DNA of 64,000 nucleotides from JAJPXC01 sp964562375 (GCA_964562375.1 CAZLSW010000006.1:9031-73030); one strand, 5' to 3'. Counted from the first letter of the stretch, positions 14,928 through 23,995 are shown. Numbers and translations are program-made. Notes: a model not told the origin generated them from the sequence alone.

Positions 14928-16781
14928 ATGAATAAGATAAAATCCATAGCGCTTGCCCTCCTGGTGGCCATGGGTATGTCGAGTTGCAACGATATGCTTG
15001 ATGACAACATCAACCCCGATGCAGCTCACACCAATGAGGCCGCAAAGGGATTGCCCGTGCTGGTATTCTATTCCCAGCAGGTGGTATACGACCACGCTGA
15101 GTACTATGTATATCTGTCGCAGTGCTTGACGACCATGAGCAAGAGCCAGACTGGTTCTTACCCCTACAAGAGTGGCTGGCAGTTCCTGACGATCAACCGT
15201 CACCCGCAGTGGCGCCGCCACTTCTACGATATTGGCAAGAACGCCCGTGTGCTTGTTGCTAACGCCGAGGAGGCTGGCTCGATGAACTATACGCTTATCG
15301 CCCGCGCGATCTGCTTGATGTCGACCCAGCTCACCACCGACGCGTTCGGCGACATGCCGCGCACCGAGGCTTATCTCTCCAGCTCGCCGAAATACGACAC
15401 CCAGGCATCGATCTATAAGTGGATGTTTGAGGAGGCCGACCAGCTGTTGAAGGATTTCGACGACCCCGCTTATACCGACGCTCCCAACAACCAGACAATC
15501 GACCAGGCGATGGACCGTATTTACGCCGGCGACTTGAAGATGTGGAAGGGCTTGGTTTACGCAGTGAAGGCGCGCTTGCTTCTGCGTAACATTCCTAACG
15601 TGAACACCTCGTCCTCCATTTGCCAGGAGATTATCGAGACGGCTCAGAAGGCCATCGACACCTGGCGCTCGGGCGACCTTCGCTACGGTTCTTGGTTCGG
15701 CAACGAGCCCCGTTACAACTTCGACGGTGGCACCGGTGAGAGCAACGCCGTATGGAGCGACGCTCAGCCTATCATCAACGCTTGGGAGAGCCGTAAGAAC
15801 CTCTTGACCGAGGCTGTTCCCTCCAAGTTCTTCGTACAGGACGTGATGGGCGTGGTAAACCCAGGCTCGGAGACCAACCAAGGCTACTGGGGCAACAACG
15901 GCTACGGCAACGACCCTCGCTTGATGCTCCTGATGGTGCCCCAAAATGGTCCCACCAGCCCATCCAACTCGGCCACCAAGCTTATGATCCGCTTCTTGGA
16001 GAACAACATCGGAGCTCCCTCGGTTGACTACAAGCAAGCTTACTATCCCAGCCTCTACGCCGGTGCCTACGCGGCTGGTATTGACGCCTACAACCCCCTG
16101 TTCACCATGGAGGAGCTCTACTTCATCCAGGCTGAGGCTTACTACTGGATGGGCAACAAGACTATGGCATGCGCCCTGGCCAAGGAGGCTACCCAATGGA
16201 ACATCCAACGCCACCTCGATCGCTTCATTCAGGACAACGGCGCTTACCCCAACTCCAAGTGCGAGGCCAGCGAGGGCGAGAAGACCCAGGCTTCCGACAA
16301 AGAGTTCTTCGAGCGTCTGGTCACCAACTTCCTCGACAACGAGGCTACGGGACGTATGAAGCAGGTAACCGCGTCGGGCAACCAGCGCTGGTTCTTCAAC
16401 CCCTCGGAATACACCCTGAGCGACCTTATGCAGCAGAAGTGGATGTCGATGTACATGCAGCCTGAGCAGTGGACCGACATGCGCCGCTATCACTACTCCA
16501 ACAACCGCAACGGCTACGGTATCGGCTCGTCCAACGAAATCGTTTACCCCACCCTGCGTCGACCCTACAACCTCTACGCCGCTTACTGGGTGGATGGCTT
16601 GACCGACGCCGAGAAGGAGGCCGCTTGGGTATACCGTTTGAACTACGACCCCGAGTGCGAGGAGAAGTACAACCGTGGCGAGTTGGAGCGTCTTGGCGCT
16701 TACAAGAACCACTTGTGGCTTCGCGAGCCTATGATTTGGAGCATGCAACCCGGTCAACGTACCTCGCTTACCGCCGAATAA
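14928..16781 (+). CDS. SusD/RagB-type surface lipoprotein
   Basis: SusD-like lipoproteins sit on the cell surface over the SusC barrel and bind the substrate. The 617-residue product has a lipobox (GMSSCND, Cys at about 20) preceded by a hydrophobic signal. TPR-like helices follow (for example LIARAICLMSTQLTTDAFGDMPRTEAY), and the C-terminal RagB part has FTMEELYFIQAEAYYWMG and LMQQKWMSMYMQPEQWTDMRRYHY. These are hallmark positions of the family. It belongs to the operon with susC and the next three genes. Confidence 0.94.
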   Translation: MNKIKSIALALLVAMGMSSCNDMLDDNINPDAAHTNEAAKGLPVLVFYSQQVVYDHAEYYVYLSQCLTTMSKSQTGSYPYKSGWQFLTINRHPQWRRHFYDIGKNARVLVANAEEAGSMNYTLIARAICLMSTQLTTDAFGDMPRTEAYLSSSPKYDTQASIYKWMFEEADQLLKDFDDPAYTDAPNNQTIDQAMDRIYAGDLKMWKGLVYAVKARLLLRNIPNVNTSSSICQEIIETAQKAIDTWRSGDLRYGSWFGNEPRYNFDGGTGESNAVWSDAQPIINAWESRKNLLTEAVPSKFFVQDVMGVVNPGSETNQGYWGNNGYGNDPRLMLLMVPQNGPTSPSNSATKLMIRFLENNIGAPSVDYKQAYYPSLYAGAYAAGIDAYNPLFTMEELYFIQAEAYYWMGNKTMACALAKEATQWNIQRHLDRFIQDNGAYPNSKCEASEGEKTQASDKEFFERLVTNFLDNEATGRMKQVTASGNQRWFFNPSEYTLSDLMQQKWMSMYMQPEQWTDMRRYHYSNNRNGYGIGSSNEIVYPTLRRPYNLYAAYWVDGLTDAEKEAAWVYRLNYDPECEEKYNRGELERLGAYKNHLWLREPMIWSMQPGQRTSLTAE

Positions 16782-16793
16782 AGTTAACTTGAA

Positions 16794-16892
16794 GTTTTAA
16801 GGAATTAGTAGGTTTTAAGGAATTGGAAGAAGTTTATCTAAACTTAAAAAACTACTAGCAACTGAAAACTGAAAACTAAAAACTGAAAACTT
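16794..16892. repeat. Short direct repeats between susD and the next lipoprotein gene
   Basis: AGTTTTAAGGAATT occurs twice (16794-16822), and a run of AACTGAAA/AACTAAA units covers 16857-16892. The second run is the complementary sense of the TAGTTTT family C. Confidence 0.7.
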
Positions 16893-16901
16893 ACAAACAC
16901 A

Positions 16902-18041
16902 ATGAAAAATCAATATAAAATAGCAATAATGGCGGCTGGCCTGTTGGCAGTGACCTCCTGCGCCAAGCACGATCCCATTGGCGACAAGATGGAGATCGGC
17001 GTGGAGGTGCCCACCTGCTATTGGTCGGTAGGCTCTACCGCGTGCAAGGCTGGCGAGGATTTCACGTTCACCGGTAAATATTACACCGCGACGGATCGCG
17101 TGCCCGATCACTCTGAGATTTGGTATTCGGTAACCAAGGCTGAGAGCGCAGCCGCAACCGTGAAGTTGGCTGGCACAGCTTTGAGCTACACCAAGACTGT
17201 GGCGCTGAGCGACACCGTGCGCAAGTCGCAGTTGATCAGCTCCTACGCTCATAGCGAGGACTTGTGGAATGGGTATGAGTACGAGATCACGGGCTCGGTA
17301 CCCACCTCCGCAACCCTTAGCCCTGTATCGTGGCAGGCAATCACCGAGTGGGATGAGGAGAACTTCGAGAAATATTATCCCGAAGGATTTGACACCGAGT
17401 TCAAGGCCGAGGTTATCAACTACCTTACCGCCGACTCTACCTACTACAACTCCCTGCGTACGGTTTACGTCAACTACGCGTTCACCAACGAGCAGTTCGC
17501 TGCTATCAACGCCAAGTATGGCCTCTCCTTCCCCACCGATATCCCCAACGATCCCAACGATCCGGGCGCGGCTATCGAGAAGAAAGGCGACCTGTGGTAT
17601 GCCACCACCGAAGCCAGCGATGACAAAATCACGGGCTATTACTACAAGACAGTTGACGGCAACGGCAACACCGTAATCGTCGAGCTGGGAATGGATTCCT
17701 CGGTAACTCAAGATGAGGAGGGCAACTACTGGAAAGGGGAGCAGCGCTGCTATCCCGTATACGATTCGTGCCCCTGGGTGTTCTGCCGCTATGACGACGA
17801 CGCCGGCTCGATCGTACGCGCCGTACGCGCCAACTGGATGGAGGGCTTCAAGGAGCTCCTTACGGTAATCTCCTTCCCTGAGTGGATTTACGATTCGACA
17901 ACCAGCTCCTACACTGTAGTCTTCACCCGCGATTACTCTCTCGACGTGCAATTCAAGGTATACGACCGCGACCCCAAGAACTCCGACTCCCCGAGCCGAG
18001 TGGGTGTAGCTTACGATACCCGTACAATTACGCTTAACTAA
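16902..18041 (+). CDS. PUL-associated lipoprotein of unknown function
   Basis: The 379-residue product begins MKNQYKIAIMAAGLLAVTSCAK, a clear lipoprotein signal with Cys20, so it is predicted to be anchored in the outer membrane, probably facing out. The rest has an acidic, Tyr- and Thr-rich composition typical of beta-sandwich surface proteins. I recognise no catalytic motif. Position after susD suggests a surface substrate-binding protein, an inference from context only. The PKD lipoprotein follows 21 nt later. Confidence 0.75.
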   Translation: MKNQYKIAIMAAGLLAVTSCAKHDPIGDKMEIGVEVPTCYWSVGSTACKAGEDFTFTGKYYTATDRVPDHSEIWYSVTKAESAAATVKLAGTALSYTKTVALSDTVRKSQLISSYAHSEDLWNGYEYEITGSVPTSATLSPVSWQAITEWDEENFEKYYPEGFDTEFKAEVINYLTADSTYYNSLRTVYVNYAFTNEQFAAINAKYGLSFPTDIPNDPNDPGAAIEKKGDLWYATTEASDDKITGYYYKTVDGNGNTVIVELGMDSSVTQDEEGNYWKGEQRCYPVYDSCPWVFCRYDDDAGSIVRAVRANWMEGFKELLTVISFPEWIYDSTTSSYTVVFTRDYSLDVQFKVYDRDPKNSDSPSRVGVAYDTRTITLN

Positions 18042-18062
18042 CGCTTAAAAACTGGAAAAACG

Positions 18063-19796
18063 ATGAAAATGTTGAAAAAATTCGGCGTGGTCCTCTTCGC
18101 GGCGTTGGCCTTTAGCTCCTGCGTTGACAAGGACGCTGATATTAAGAACTTTCCCGATCCGGACGTAGATTTCACCTACTGTGTGGACGGAGACCAATAT
18201 GTACTCGACTTTTATGTGGTATCGACCATCCAATTCACCAACACCTCGGCCAAGAGCGGCGCGGTGACTTGGGACTTCGGTGATGGCACCACCTCCAACG
18301 AGAACAACCCCCTGCACAAGTACACGGCCGCCGGCCAGTATGAGGTTACTCTTACTATCGACGGCGTGGGGTATCGTTCCTATCCTCTGATGATTTATGA
18401 TATCGTTCCTACCCTCTCGGTAGCTTCCCAAAGCGACGACATCATCCAGTTCAACAAGACTGAGGTGGACTTCGCATTGGCATTGCCTAACCCCGAGAAC
18501 AAGATCGTGCGCTACGTGTGGTCGTTCCCCGAAGGCACCACCGACGTTAACGGCAACGCGTTGACCTCTTTCGAGGGCTATAGCGACGCCCAGGGCAACA
18601 TCGAGTATCCCGGCAAGGTGAAATTCGCAAGCATTGGCTCGCAGAAGATCACCATCTCCTCCTACTTCGACACCGAGGGCGAGAACCGTCGCTTGGAGGA
18701 TGCCTTCTTGAACGTGCAAGTGGGTATGGATGTTCCGGCCCCCACGCTCTACTATGCAGTGCGTGATGGCAACATCATGGCCATGAAGATAGTGGATCCC
18801 TCCACTCTGCCCGCCGGCACCAAGATTCTGCCTTACGACATGGGCGTGAAGAGCGGTTCCAATCCCTTCCAAATCGTCTTTGGCGAATATGGAACCTTGG
18901 AGGATGGTGATACTGCTCAGCAAGGATGGATTTTTATCCTTGATGCTGGCAAGCAGTATTATTACGTGAACGACGAGAACGGTACCCTCGGCGATGGCTT
19001 GATCACCGCCATGAAGGTCGACGGCACTGGCGTGAACACCGTAATCACCAATGTAGGTCAATACGCCTTCAACGATCCCTTCCAGGGTTATGTGTATGGA
19101 GATAATCTCTATTACACCGATCGTAATCAGGGTATCTCTCGCATTGACATGGGTACTCGCGGCGCTGTTCAAGGTCAAAGCGGCAGCTTGCGTGATGATT
19201 ACTACGTAACCAACCAGCGTATTCCCTACTACGGTCGCGGTATCGCTTACGGCGCTATCTCCACTGGCCACTTGCGCGACAGCAAGGGCACATGGTGGTG
19301 GGGCAAGAACTACAACGCCAACGGTATCTTCCGCTTCAAAGAGAGCGATATCTACGCTACTCAGACAGCAGCCGAAGCAGCCTCATTGCCTTATCCCATC
19401 GTGTGCTCGGGCACCAAGTTCAAGGCCTTCACTATCGACGAGGCTCGCGGTAATCTCTACGTGTGGATTCTGGGTACCAGCCAAGGCTTCTATGTATTCC
19501 CGCTCCCCGGCGACAGCGACTCGTGCGATATCAGCACGGCAACCGCCAAGTTCTTGATGGACGCTGATCCTATCAACACCACCGCCGATGAGGGTGTTTA
19601 TACCACCCAAATGGCAGTGGACGACGAGACGGGATGCGTATACTTCGGTTTCCGCGCCTCCTCCACCGACACCTCGGGCTACGGCACCGGCGTCATGTGC
19701 TACGATCCCAACACTGGCACCATGAAGCGCTACGGTGAGACTTCCGACGCTATCCTTGGTATCACCATTAACCCCAATAAGACCTTGTTGTTCTAA
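18063..19796 (+). CDS. PKD-domain surface lipoprotein
   Basis: The 577-residue product has a lipoprotein signal (MLKKFGVVLFAALAFSSC) and then a PKD-type beta-sandwich: IQFTNTSAKSGAVTWDFGDGTTSNENNPLHKYTAAGQYEVTLTI at about residues 56-100, with the diagnostic WDFGDG. The C-terminal ~350 residues contain repeated short beta-rich modules (for example YFGFRASSTDTSGYGTG, MCYDPNTGTMKRYGETS), suggesting a propeller-like fold. Genes of this kind accompany SusC/SusD pairs and likely bind the substrate on the surface. No active site is visible. The first ATG is used; MLKKF two codons later is possible. Confidence 0.82.
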   Translation: MKMLKKFGVVLFAALAFSSCVDKDADIKNFPDPDVDFTYCVDGDQYVLDFYVVSTIQFTNTSAKSGAVTWDFGDGTTSNENNPLHKYTAAGQYEVTLTIDGVGYRSYPLMIYDIVPTLSVASQSDDIIQFNKTEVDFALALPNPENKIVRYVWSFPEGTTDVNGNALTSFEGYSDAQGNIEYPGKVKFASIGSQKITISSYFDTEGENRRLEDAFLNVQVGMDVPAPTLYYAVRDGNIMAMKIVDPSTLPAGTKILPYDMGVKSGSNPFQIVFGEYGTLEDGDTAQQGWIFILDAGKQYYYVNDENGTLGDGLITAMKVDGTGVNTVITNVGQYAFNDPFQGYVYGDNLYYTDRNQGISRIDMGTRGAVQGQSGSLRDDYYVTNQRIPYYGRGIAYGAISTGHLRDSKGTWWWGKNYNANGIFRFKESDIYATQTAAEAASLPYPIVCSGTKFKAFTIDEARGNLYVWILGTSQGFYVFPLPGDSDSCDISTATAKFLMDADPINTTADEGVYTTQMAVDDETGCVYFGFRASSTDTSGYGTGVMCYDPNTGTMKRYGETSDAILGITINPNKTLLF

Positions 19797-19797
19797 G

Positions 19798-19984
19798 GGG
19801 TTTAAGGTTAAAGGTTTAAAGTTTAAGGTTAGGCCGGATGTCGTGCAGTCGATCATTTGTGCACTCGTGAAATCGAAAACCGAATACACGAATTAACGAT
19901 TTAACGAATACACGACTCCAAGCCTCCCCAAACCCCAACCACAAAATTCGATTACCCGAGTACTCGATTACTCGAGTAATCGAA
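19798..19984. repeat. Mixed short repeats before the GHL10 gene
   Basis: Three simple-repeat blocks fill the 212-nt gap: GTTTAAGGTTAAAGG-type units (19798-19833), CGAATACACGAATTAACG-type units of family E (about 19868-19913), and CGATTAC/CGAGTAC units (19950-19984) that are partly self-complementary. No promoter is obvious, so the hydrolase may depend on read-through from the Sus operon. Confidence 0.75.
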
Positions 19985-20008
19985 TTTTTACCATAAAGCA
20001 TATCAATT

Positions 20009-22552
20009 ATGAAAAAAATTATACTATCCCTGATAGCCGCGGCGCTGGCTGTAGCGCCGATGGCCGGTCGCGAGATTAAGCGCGAGCAGCGCGGCGTGTG
20101 GTGCTCGGCGTTCCTCAGCGAGTGGCCCTCGGGCAAAATCAACTCCTCGTTCCAGGTGACGCAGCAAACCAAAAACCTTACCCGCGAGCTCGACAAGCTG
20201 CAGATGTACAACTTCACCTCGGTCAACTTCCACGTGCGCTCGTTCTGCGACGCTATGTACCAGTCGAGCTACGAGCCGTGGTCGAGCTACGTCACCTCCT
20301 CCCGCGGAGGCGAGGCACCGATGATGGATCCCTTGCAGGTGATCGTCGACGAATGCCACGAGCGCGGCCTCGAGCTGTACGCGTGGGTCAACCCTTACCG
20401 CTACAGCAACTCCTCGAGCTACTATAACAGCGGCTCGGAGCTCGATTACGAAAACTCCCACCCCGATTGGCTCCTAATCAAGGAGGGCGACCAGATTATA
20501 CTGAATCCCGGTCTCCCCGAGGTGCGGCAGCGCATCGTCGACGTCTGCCGCGAGATTATCACCAAATACGACGTTGACGGCCTTATCTTCGACGACTATT
20601 TCTACACCTCGGGCACGTCGATGACACTCGACGCCGACCTCTACAACGCTTACAAGGCCGAGGGTGGCACGTTGTCGCAAGCCGACTGGCGCCGCGAGAA
20701 CGTCAACCAGATGGTGGCCGACGTCTACAACATGGTGGTAGAGACCAAGCCCTACATCTCCTTTGGCATCTCCCCCGCCGGCTCGTGCAATCCGCCCGAC
20801 ATCGCCGATTACGGGCTGCCCGCATCGTCGATGAGCGACTGGCAGTACAACGGCATCTACTCCGACCCCATCAAGTGGCTCTACCGCGGTATCGTTGACT
20901 ACGTGTCGCCGCAGGTTTACTGGTCGACCAGCGGCCAGTATATTCCCAGCACTCAGTGGTGGTGCAACGCCGTGGAGCATTTCGGCCGCAACATCACAAT
21001 CTCCTGCGACGCCAACCTCCTCGGCGACTACCGCGCCGACGAGATGATACAGGAGCAACTCGTGGCTCGCGAGGCTCAGATGGCCGACCAGTCGGGACTG
21101 ATGTTCTTCTCGTGGAAGAAGCTCTCGAGCTATTTCGAGACCGTTGACGGCGCCAACCAGCCCCTTGGCTACTTCCTCAAGGAGGCGGTTTACCAGTCGA
21201 AGGCGCTCGTGCCCAATCGCCCCTGGCGCAACGATTACTCTCCCCGCCTGGTAGCCAACGTCACCCTCCAGGATGGCGTGTTGTCGTGGGATGCGTCCAC
21301 CGAATTGGACCGTTACACCGTCTACGCTGTGCCCGAGGAGGTGACTGACGCTGAGTTTGGCTGCCAACCCCAATATCTCGAGGCCATACGCTATGTCAAC
21401 AACTTCACCATCCCCGAGGAGAAGGCGACAGGCTACCGCTGGGCGGTGGCTGTGTACGACCGCTACGGCAACGAGTACGCTCCGCTGTTCGTCGGCGCCA
21501 CTGCCTCTCAATTGGCCGCACCCGTGCTGTCGTTGGCCGACAACGCCGCTCCCGAACCGTTGGGACGCCTCGCGTGGGAGTCGGATGGCACCGCCTTCAA
21601 GGTTGAGATCCTCTCCTGCGAGGACGGCGTGAACCCCGGTGATGTGCTTTACTCGCTCGAAACCAACGACAAATGGATTTCCACCAGCGAGTTCTCGCAG
21701 TGGGAGGAGGGCAAGACCTTCGCTTGGCGCGTCACCGCGTCGGCCCCCAACAAGCTTAACGCCACCTCCGAGACACGTCGCGTGAAAGCCCCGGCATTCA
21801 CCATCAGCGCACCTGTGGACGGCTCGACAACCGTTTCTGAGACTCCCACCATCTCATGGACCAAGGCCATCGACGGCGCAACTTATCGTCTTGAGATCGG
21901 CACTACCAGCTCGTTCTCGGTAATGACTCTCGACGAGGAGTATACCCAACCGTCGGTAAGCTTCGGCGAGTGTGTGTTCTCCACAGGCACCACCTACTAC
22001 GCCCGCGTCACCGCCACCTACGGCGAGCACTCGATGACCACCCCCATCGTCACCTTCAAGACCGCCGACGTGGAGTATACCGACGCACCCGTGCTCGTAT
22101 CCCCCGCAACCGATGGCGACATGATTTTCTCCAACGAGACCGTTTCCGTGGCTCCCTGGCACGGCATGACCTCGGTGGCCGTGGAGATCTCCGAGAGCTC
22201 GAGTTTCCCCACCCGTAGCGGCACCGTCAAGTCGTCGCTTACTCGCTTCGCCACCTCGACCGCCGAGCTTGGCAACCTGAAAATCAACAGTGCGGCGCTC
22301 GTTGACGGACAAACCTACTACGTGCGCGCTCGCGGCCTCTACAGCTACGGCGGCAAGACCTGCTACACGCCTTACTGCGAAACCCGCACGTTCGTCTACA
22401 ACGCCGCTGCTGGTGTGGACAAGATCGGAGCTGACCAGGTAGACGCTGAGGCTGTATTTTACACCTTGCAAGGCATCCGCGTGTACCGTCCCGTGCCCGG
22501 ACAGATCTACCTGCGCGTCGCCGGCGGCAAGGCCGAGAAAATCCGCTACTAA
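20009..22552 (+). CDS. GHL10/DUF187-type glycosyl hydrolase with fibronectin-like modules
   Basis: The 847-residue secreted protein has a signal peptide (MKKIILSLIAAALAVAPMAG) and a GHL10-type catalytic barrel at about 25-390. It includes EQRGVWCSAFLSEW, VNFHVRSFCDAMYQSSYEPWS, LELYAWVNPYRYS, WLLIKEGDQIILNPGLPEVRQ and VDGLIFDDYFY (acidic active-site region). E. coli DigH, a relative, cleaves naked peptidoglycan glycan strands. Three or so fibronectin-like modules follow at about 400-790. The C-terminus (FYTLQGIRVYRPVPGQIYLRV...KAEKIRY) looks like the sorting or anchoring tail common on secreted Bacteroidales proteins, partly like type IX signals. As the only enzyme of the locus it probably generates the imported substrate. 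Confidence 0.87.
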   Translation: MKKIILSLIAAALAVAPMAGREIKREQRGVWCSAFLSEWPSGKINSSFQVTQQTKNLTRELDKLQMYNFTSVNFHVRSFCDAMYQSSYEPWSSYVTSSRGGEAPMMDPLQVIVDECHERGLELYAWVNPYRYSNSSSYYNSGSELDYENSHPDWLLIKEGDQIILNPGLPEVRQRIVDVCREIITKYDVDGLIFDDYFYTSGTSMTLDADLYNAYKAEGGTLSQADWRRENVNQMVADVYNMVVETKPYISFGISPAGSCNPPDIADYGLPASSMSDWQYNGIYSDPIKWLYRGIVDYVSPQVYWSTSGQYIPSTQWWCNAVEHFGRNITISCDANLLGDYRADEMIQEQLVAREAQMADQSGLMFFSWKKLSSYFETVDGANQPLGYFLKEAVYQSKALVPNRPWRNDYSPRLVANVTLQDGVLSWDASTELDRYTVYAVPEEVTDAEFGCQPQYLEAIRYVNNFTIPEEKATGYRWAVAVYDRYGNEYAPLFVGATASQLAAPVLSLADNAAPEPLGRLAWESDGTAFKVEILSCEDGVNPGDVLYSLETNDKWISTSEFSQWEEGKTFAWRVTASAPNKLNATSETRRVKAPAFTISAPVDGSTTVSETPTISWTKAIDGATYRLEIGTTSSFSVMTLDEEYTQPSVSFGECVFSTGTTYYARVTATYGEHSMTTPIVTFKTADVEYTDAPVLVSPATDGDMIFSNETVSVAPWHGMTSVAVEISESSSFPTRSGTVKSSLTRFATSTAELGNLKINSAALVDGQTYYVRARGLYSYGGKTCYTPYCETRTFVYNAAAGVDKIGADQVDAEAVFYTLQGIRVYRPVPGQIYLRVAGGKAEKIRY

Positions 22553-22578
22553 TCCCTTATAAAGGAGGAAAGGAAATA

Positions 22579-22625
22579 GGAGGAAAGGAAGCCTGCTGAG
22601 GCCGACTTTCTTCCTTTCCTCCTTT
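22579..22625 (+). terminator. Hairpin built from inverted GGAGGAAAGG repeats
   Basis: GGAGGAAAGGAA (22579-22590) pairs perfectly with TTCCTTTCCTCC (22611-22622), followed by TTTAAAAA. It probably terminates the Sus-type operon; the T-tract is short. The arms belong to a repeat family also found at 24064-24109, 36237-36266 and 56719-56752. Confidence 0.5.
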
Positions 22626-22672
22626 AAAAACCCTTAATATTCCACCTGGTGATGAAATTTTTGCCGAAAAAT

Positions 22673-22703
22673 TTTGCCATGTCAAAAGTTTGCCGTAACT
22701 TTG
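22673..22703 (+). promoter_or_regulatory. Promoter of the tRNA-Asp gene
   Basis: TTTG (22673-22676), 19-nt spacer, TAACTTTG (22696-22703), about 42 nt before the mature tRNA 5' end. Confidence 0.6.
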
Positions 22704-22745
22704 CACTCGCAATCGGGAATGACATCCGATGCGCACTAAAATCCT

Positions 22746-22819
22746 GGTGCTGTAGTTCAGTAGGTTAGAATGCCGGCCTGTCACGCCGGAGGTCGCGGGT
22801 TCAAGTCCCGTCGGCACCG
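22746..22819 (+). tRNA. tRNA-Asp (GTC)
   Basis: A full cloverleaf: acceptor GGTGCTG pairs with CGGCACC (one G-U pair), the anticodon stem CCGGC/GCCGG encloses CTGTCAC with anticodon GTC, and the T arm GCGGGTTCAAGTCCCGT follows. Discriminator base G. The 3' CCA is not encoded. It has its own promoter and a strong terminator, so it is a single-gene unit. Confidence 0.96.
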
Positions 22820-22833
22820 CAGGAGAGAGAGGA

Positions 22834-22880
22834 GAATGAGTAATTGCTAAGCTTCGGCTTACGTTACTCATTCTTTTTTT
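22834..22880 (+). terminator. Strong intrinsic terminator after tRNA-Asp
   Basis: GAATGAGTAA (22834-22843) pairs perfectly with TTACTCATTC (22864-22873); an inner AAGC-TTCG-GCTT tetraloop hairpin extends the stem. A run of seven T follows. Confidence 0.9.
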
Positions 22881-22885
22881 CTTGC

Positions 22886-22938
22886 CTCGTTATTACGTTA
22901 TCACGTTATTGCGTTATTGCGTTATTGCGTTATTACGA
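22886..22938. repeat. CGTTATTACG/CGTTATTGCG tandem repeat (family D)
   Basis: Repeated 8- to 9-nt units CGTTATTA, CGTTATCA and CGTTATTG fill the space between the tRNA terminator and the next promoter. Same family as 6253-6286. Confidence 0.9.
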
Positions 22939-22958
22939 GGGGGCATTCCCTTATTTAG

Positions 22959-22989
22959 TTTGCCACTCAAGAAATATTTAGTACCTTTG
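22959..22989 (+). promoter_or_regulatory. Promoter adjoining the start of the DUF4369-like gene
   Basis: TTTG (22959-22962), 19-nt spacer, TACCTTTG (22982-22989). The ATG follows only 4 nt later, so the mRNA should be leaderless or nearly so. Confidence 0.6.
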
Positions 22990-22993
22990 CGAT

Positions 22994-23995
22994 ATGATGA
23001 TTAAGTGGATACGAAACATCGCAATTGTGGCATTGGCGACGCTCGCCGCGGCCTGTTCCTCGGGCACGTTCCGCGTCGACGGTGAGGTCAAGGGCCTAGG
23101 CACTCAGACTCTCAAGGCCGTCTACTGGGCCGATGACGCCCTGCGTGTTATCCCCGCCACTGCCATTGACGGCAAATTCTCATTTGAGGGTAAAGCCTCC
23201 GAGCCGGCTCTACTGGAAATCCTGGCCTCCAATCGCCGTGTGTTGGCCCGCGTGATTGTCGAAAACGGCGACGCTATCACCCTTAATCTCGACAATGCTA
23301 ATCCCTACGCCATCACCGCCAAGGGCAACGACATCACCGAGCGCTGGGCCGAGTGGATACGTAACAATGCGGGACCACTGGGCTCTGGCGACCCGCTCAA
23401 GGTCAACGAGGCAATCGCAAAATACGTTGAAGGACATCCCGATGACATCCTCGCCACTCTCCTTCTCGTCACCTCTTACGACGCTAAGATCGACCCCGAT
23501 GGGGCCTCGAAGCTGATTAATATGGTGGAGGACAAGGCGCGACCGAGCGCTTTGGCGCAAGGTTGGGCCGAATTGGTAGCTTATGCTTCCGAGGACTCCG
23601 TGGCTAAGGCCAAAATTTCCCCATTGAAAGTGTATAACGGGGGCGACTCTATCCTCACCGTCGAGTGGAACAAGAAGCCCAAGACGCTGCTGACGTTCAC
23701 GACCGACAATACGGGCCGTCGCGATTCGGTGGTTGACGTTTTGCGTCAGCTACACAAGGAGGGACGACGCGTGATCGACGTGTCGGTTGAGCCCGACTCA
23801 GCCGAGTGGCGTTTTTGCGTAGAGAGCGATTCGGCAGGGTGGACCCAAGTGTGGGCCCCAGGCGGACTGAGTGCCCCCACAATCCAGGAATTACGAATCC
23901 CGAGACTCCCGTGGTTTATCGTGGTTGATTCCCTTGGAGTCCCGATATACCGCGGCCCATCAATAACAGAAGCAAAAAAGAGGATTGGCCTCTAA
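22994..23995 (+). CDS. Lipoprotein with DUF4369-like domain and degenerate thioredoxin-fold end
   Basis: The 333-residue product has a lipoprotein signal (MMIKWIRNIAIVALATLAAACSS, Cys21). Residues ~25-110 (FRVDGEVKGLGTQTLKAVYW...ALLEILAS) resemble the DUF4369 domain found at the N-terminus of Bacteroidales TlpA-like thioredoxins. The C-terminal part (KPKTLLTFTTDNTGRRDSVVDVLRQLHKEGRRVIDVSVEPD...IPRLPWFIVVDSLGVPIYRG) follows a thioredoxin fold with the cis-Pro region, but the CxxC redox site is absent, so reductase activity is unlikely. Role unknown; periplasmic or outer-membrane anchored. Two ATGs at the start (22994, 22997) are equally plausible. Confidence 0.75.
   Translation: MMIKWIRNIAIVALATLAAACSSGTFRVDGEVKGLGTQTLKAVYWADDALRVIPATAIDGKFSFEGKASEPALLEILASNRRVLARVIVENGDAITLNLDNANPYAITAKGNDITERWAEWIRNNAGPLGSGDPLKVNEAIAKYVEGHPDDILATLLLVTSYDAKIDPDGASKLINMVEDKARPSALAQGWAELVAYASEDSVAKAKISPLKVYNGGDSILTVEWNKKPKTLLTFTTDNTGRRDSVVDVLRQLHKEGRRVIDVSVEPDSAEWRFCVESDSAGWTQVWAPGGLSAPTIQELRIPRLPWFIVVDSLGVPIYRGPSITEAKKRIGL

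Larger units (their letters stand above)
22553..22745. other. Intergenic region: GGAGGAAAGG repeats, tRNA promoter
   Basis: The stretch from the hydrolase stop to the tRNA holds family F repeats arranged as an inverted pair (22562-22625), then an AT-rich part with the tRNA promoter at 22673-22703. Nothing else is seen. Confidence 0.6.

Noticed and set aside
14919..16757. 612-codon open frame on the minus strand opposite susD
   Set aside because: Shadow of a strongly supported SusD gene; the translation is a Val/Leu/Gly-rich string with no family pattern. GC-rich third positions keep the antisense frame open.
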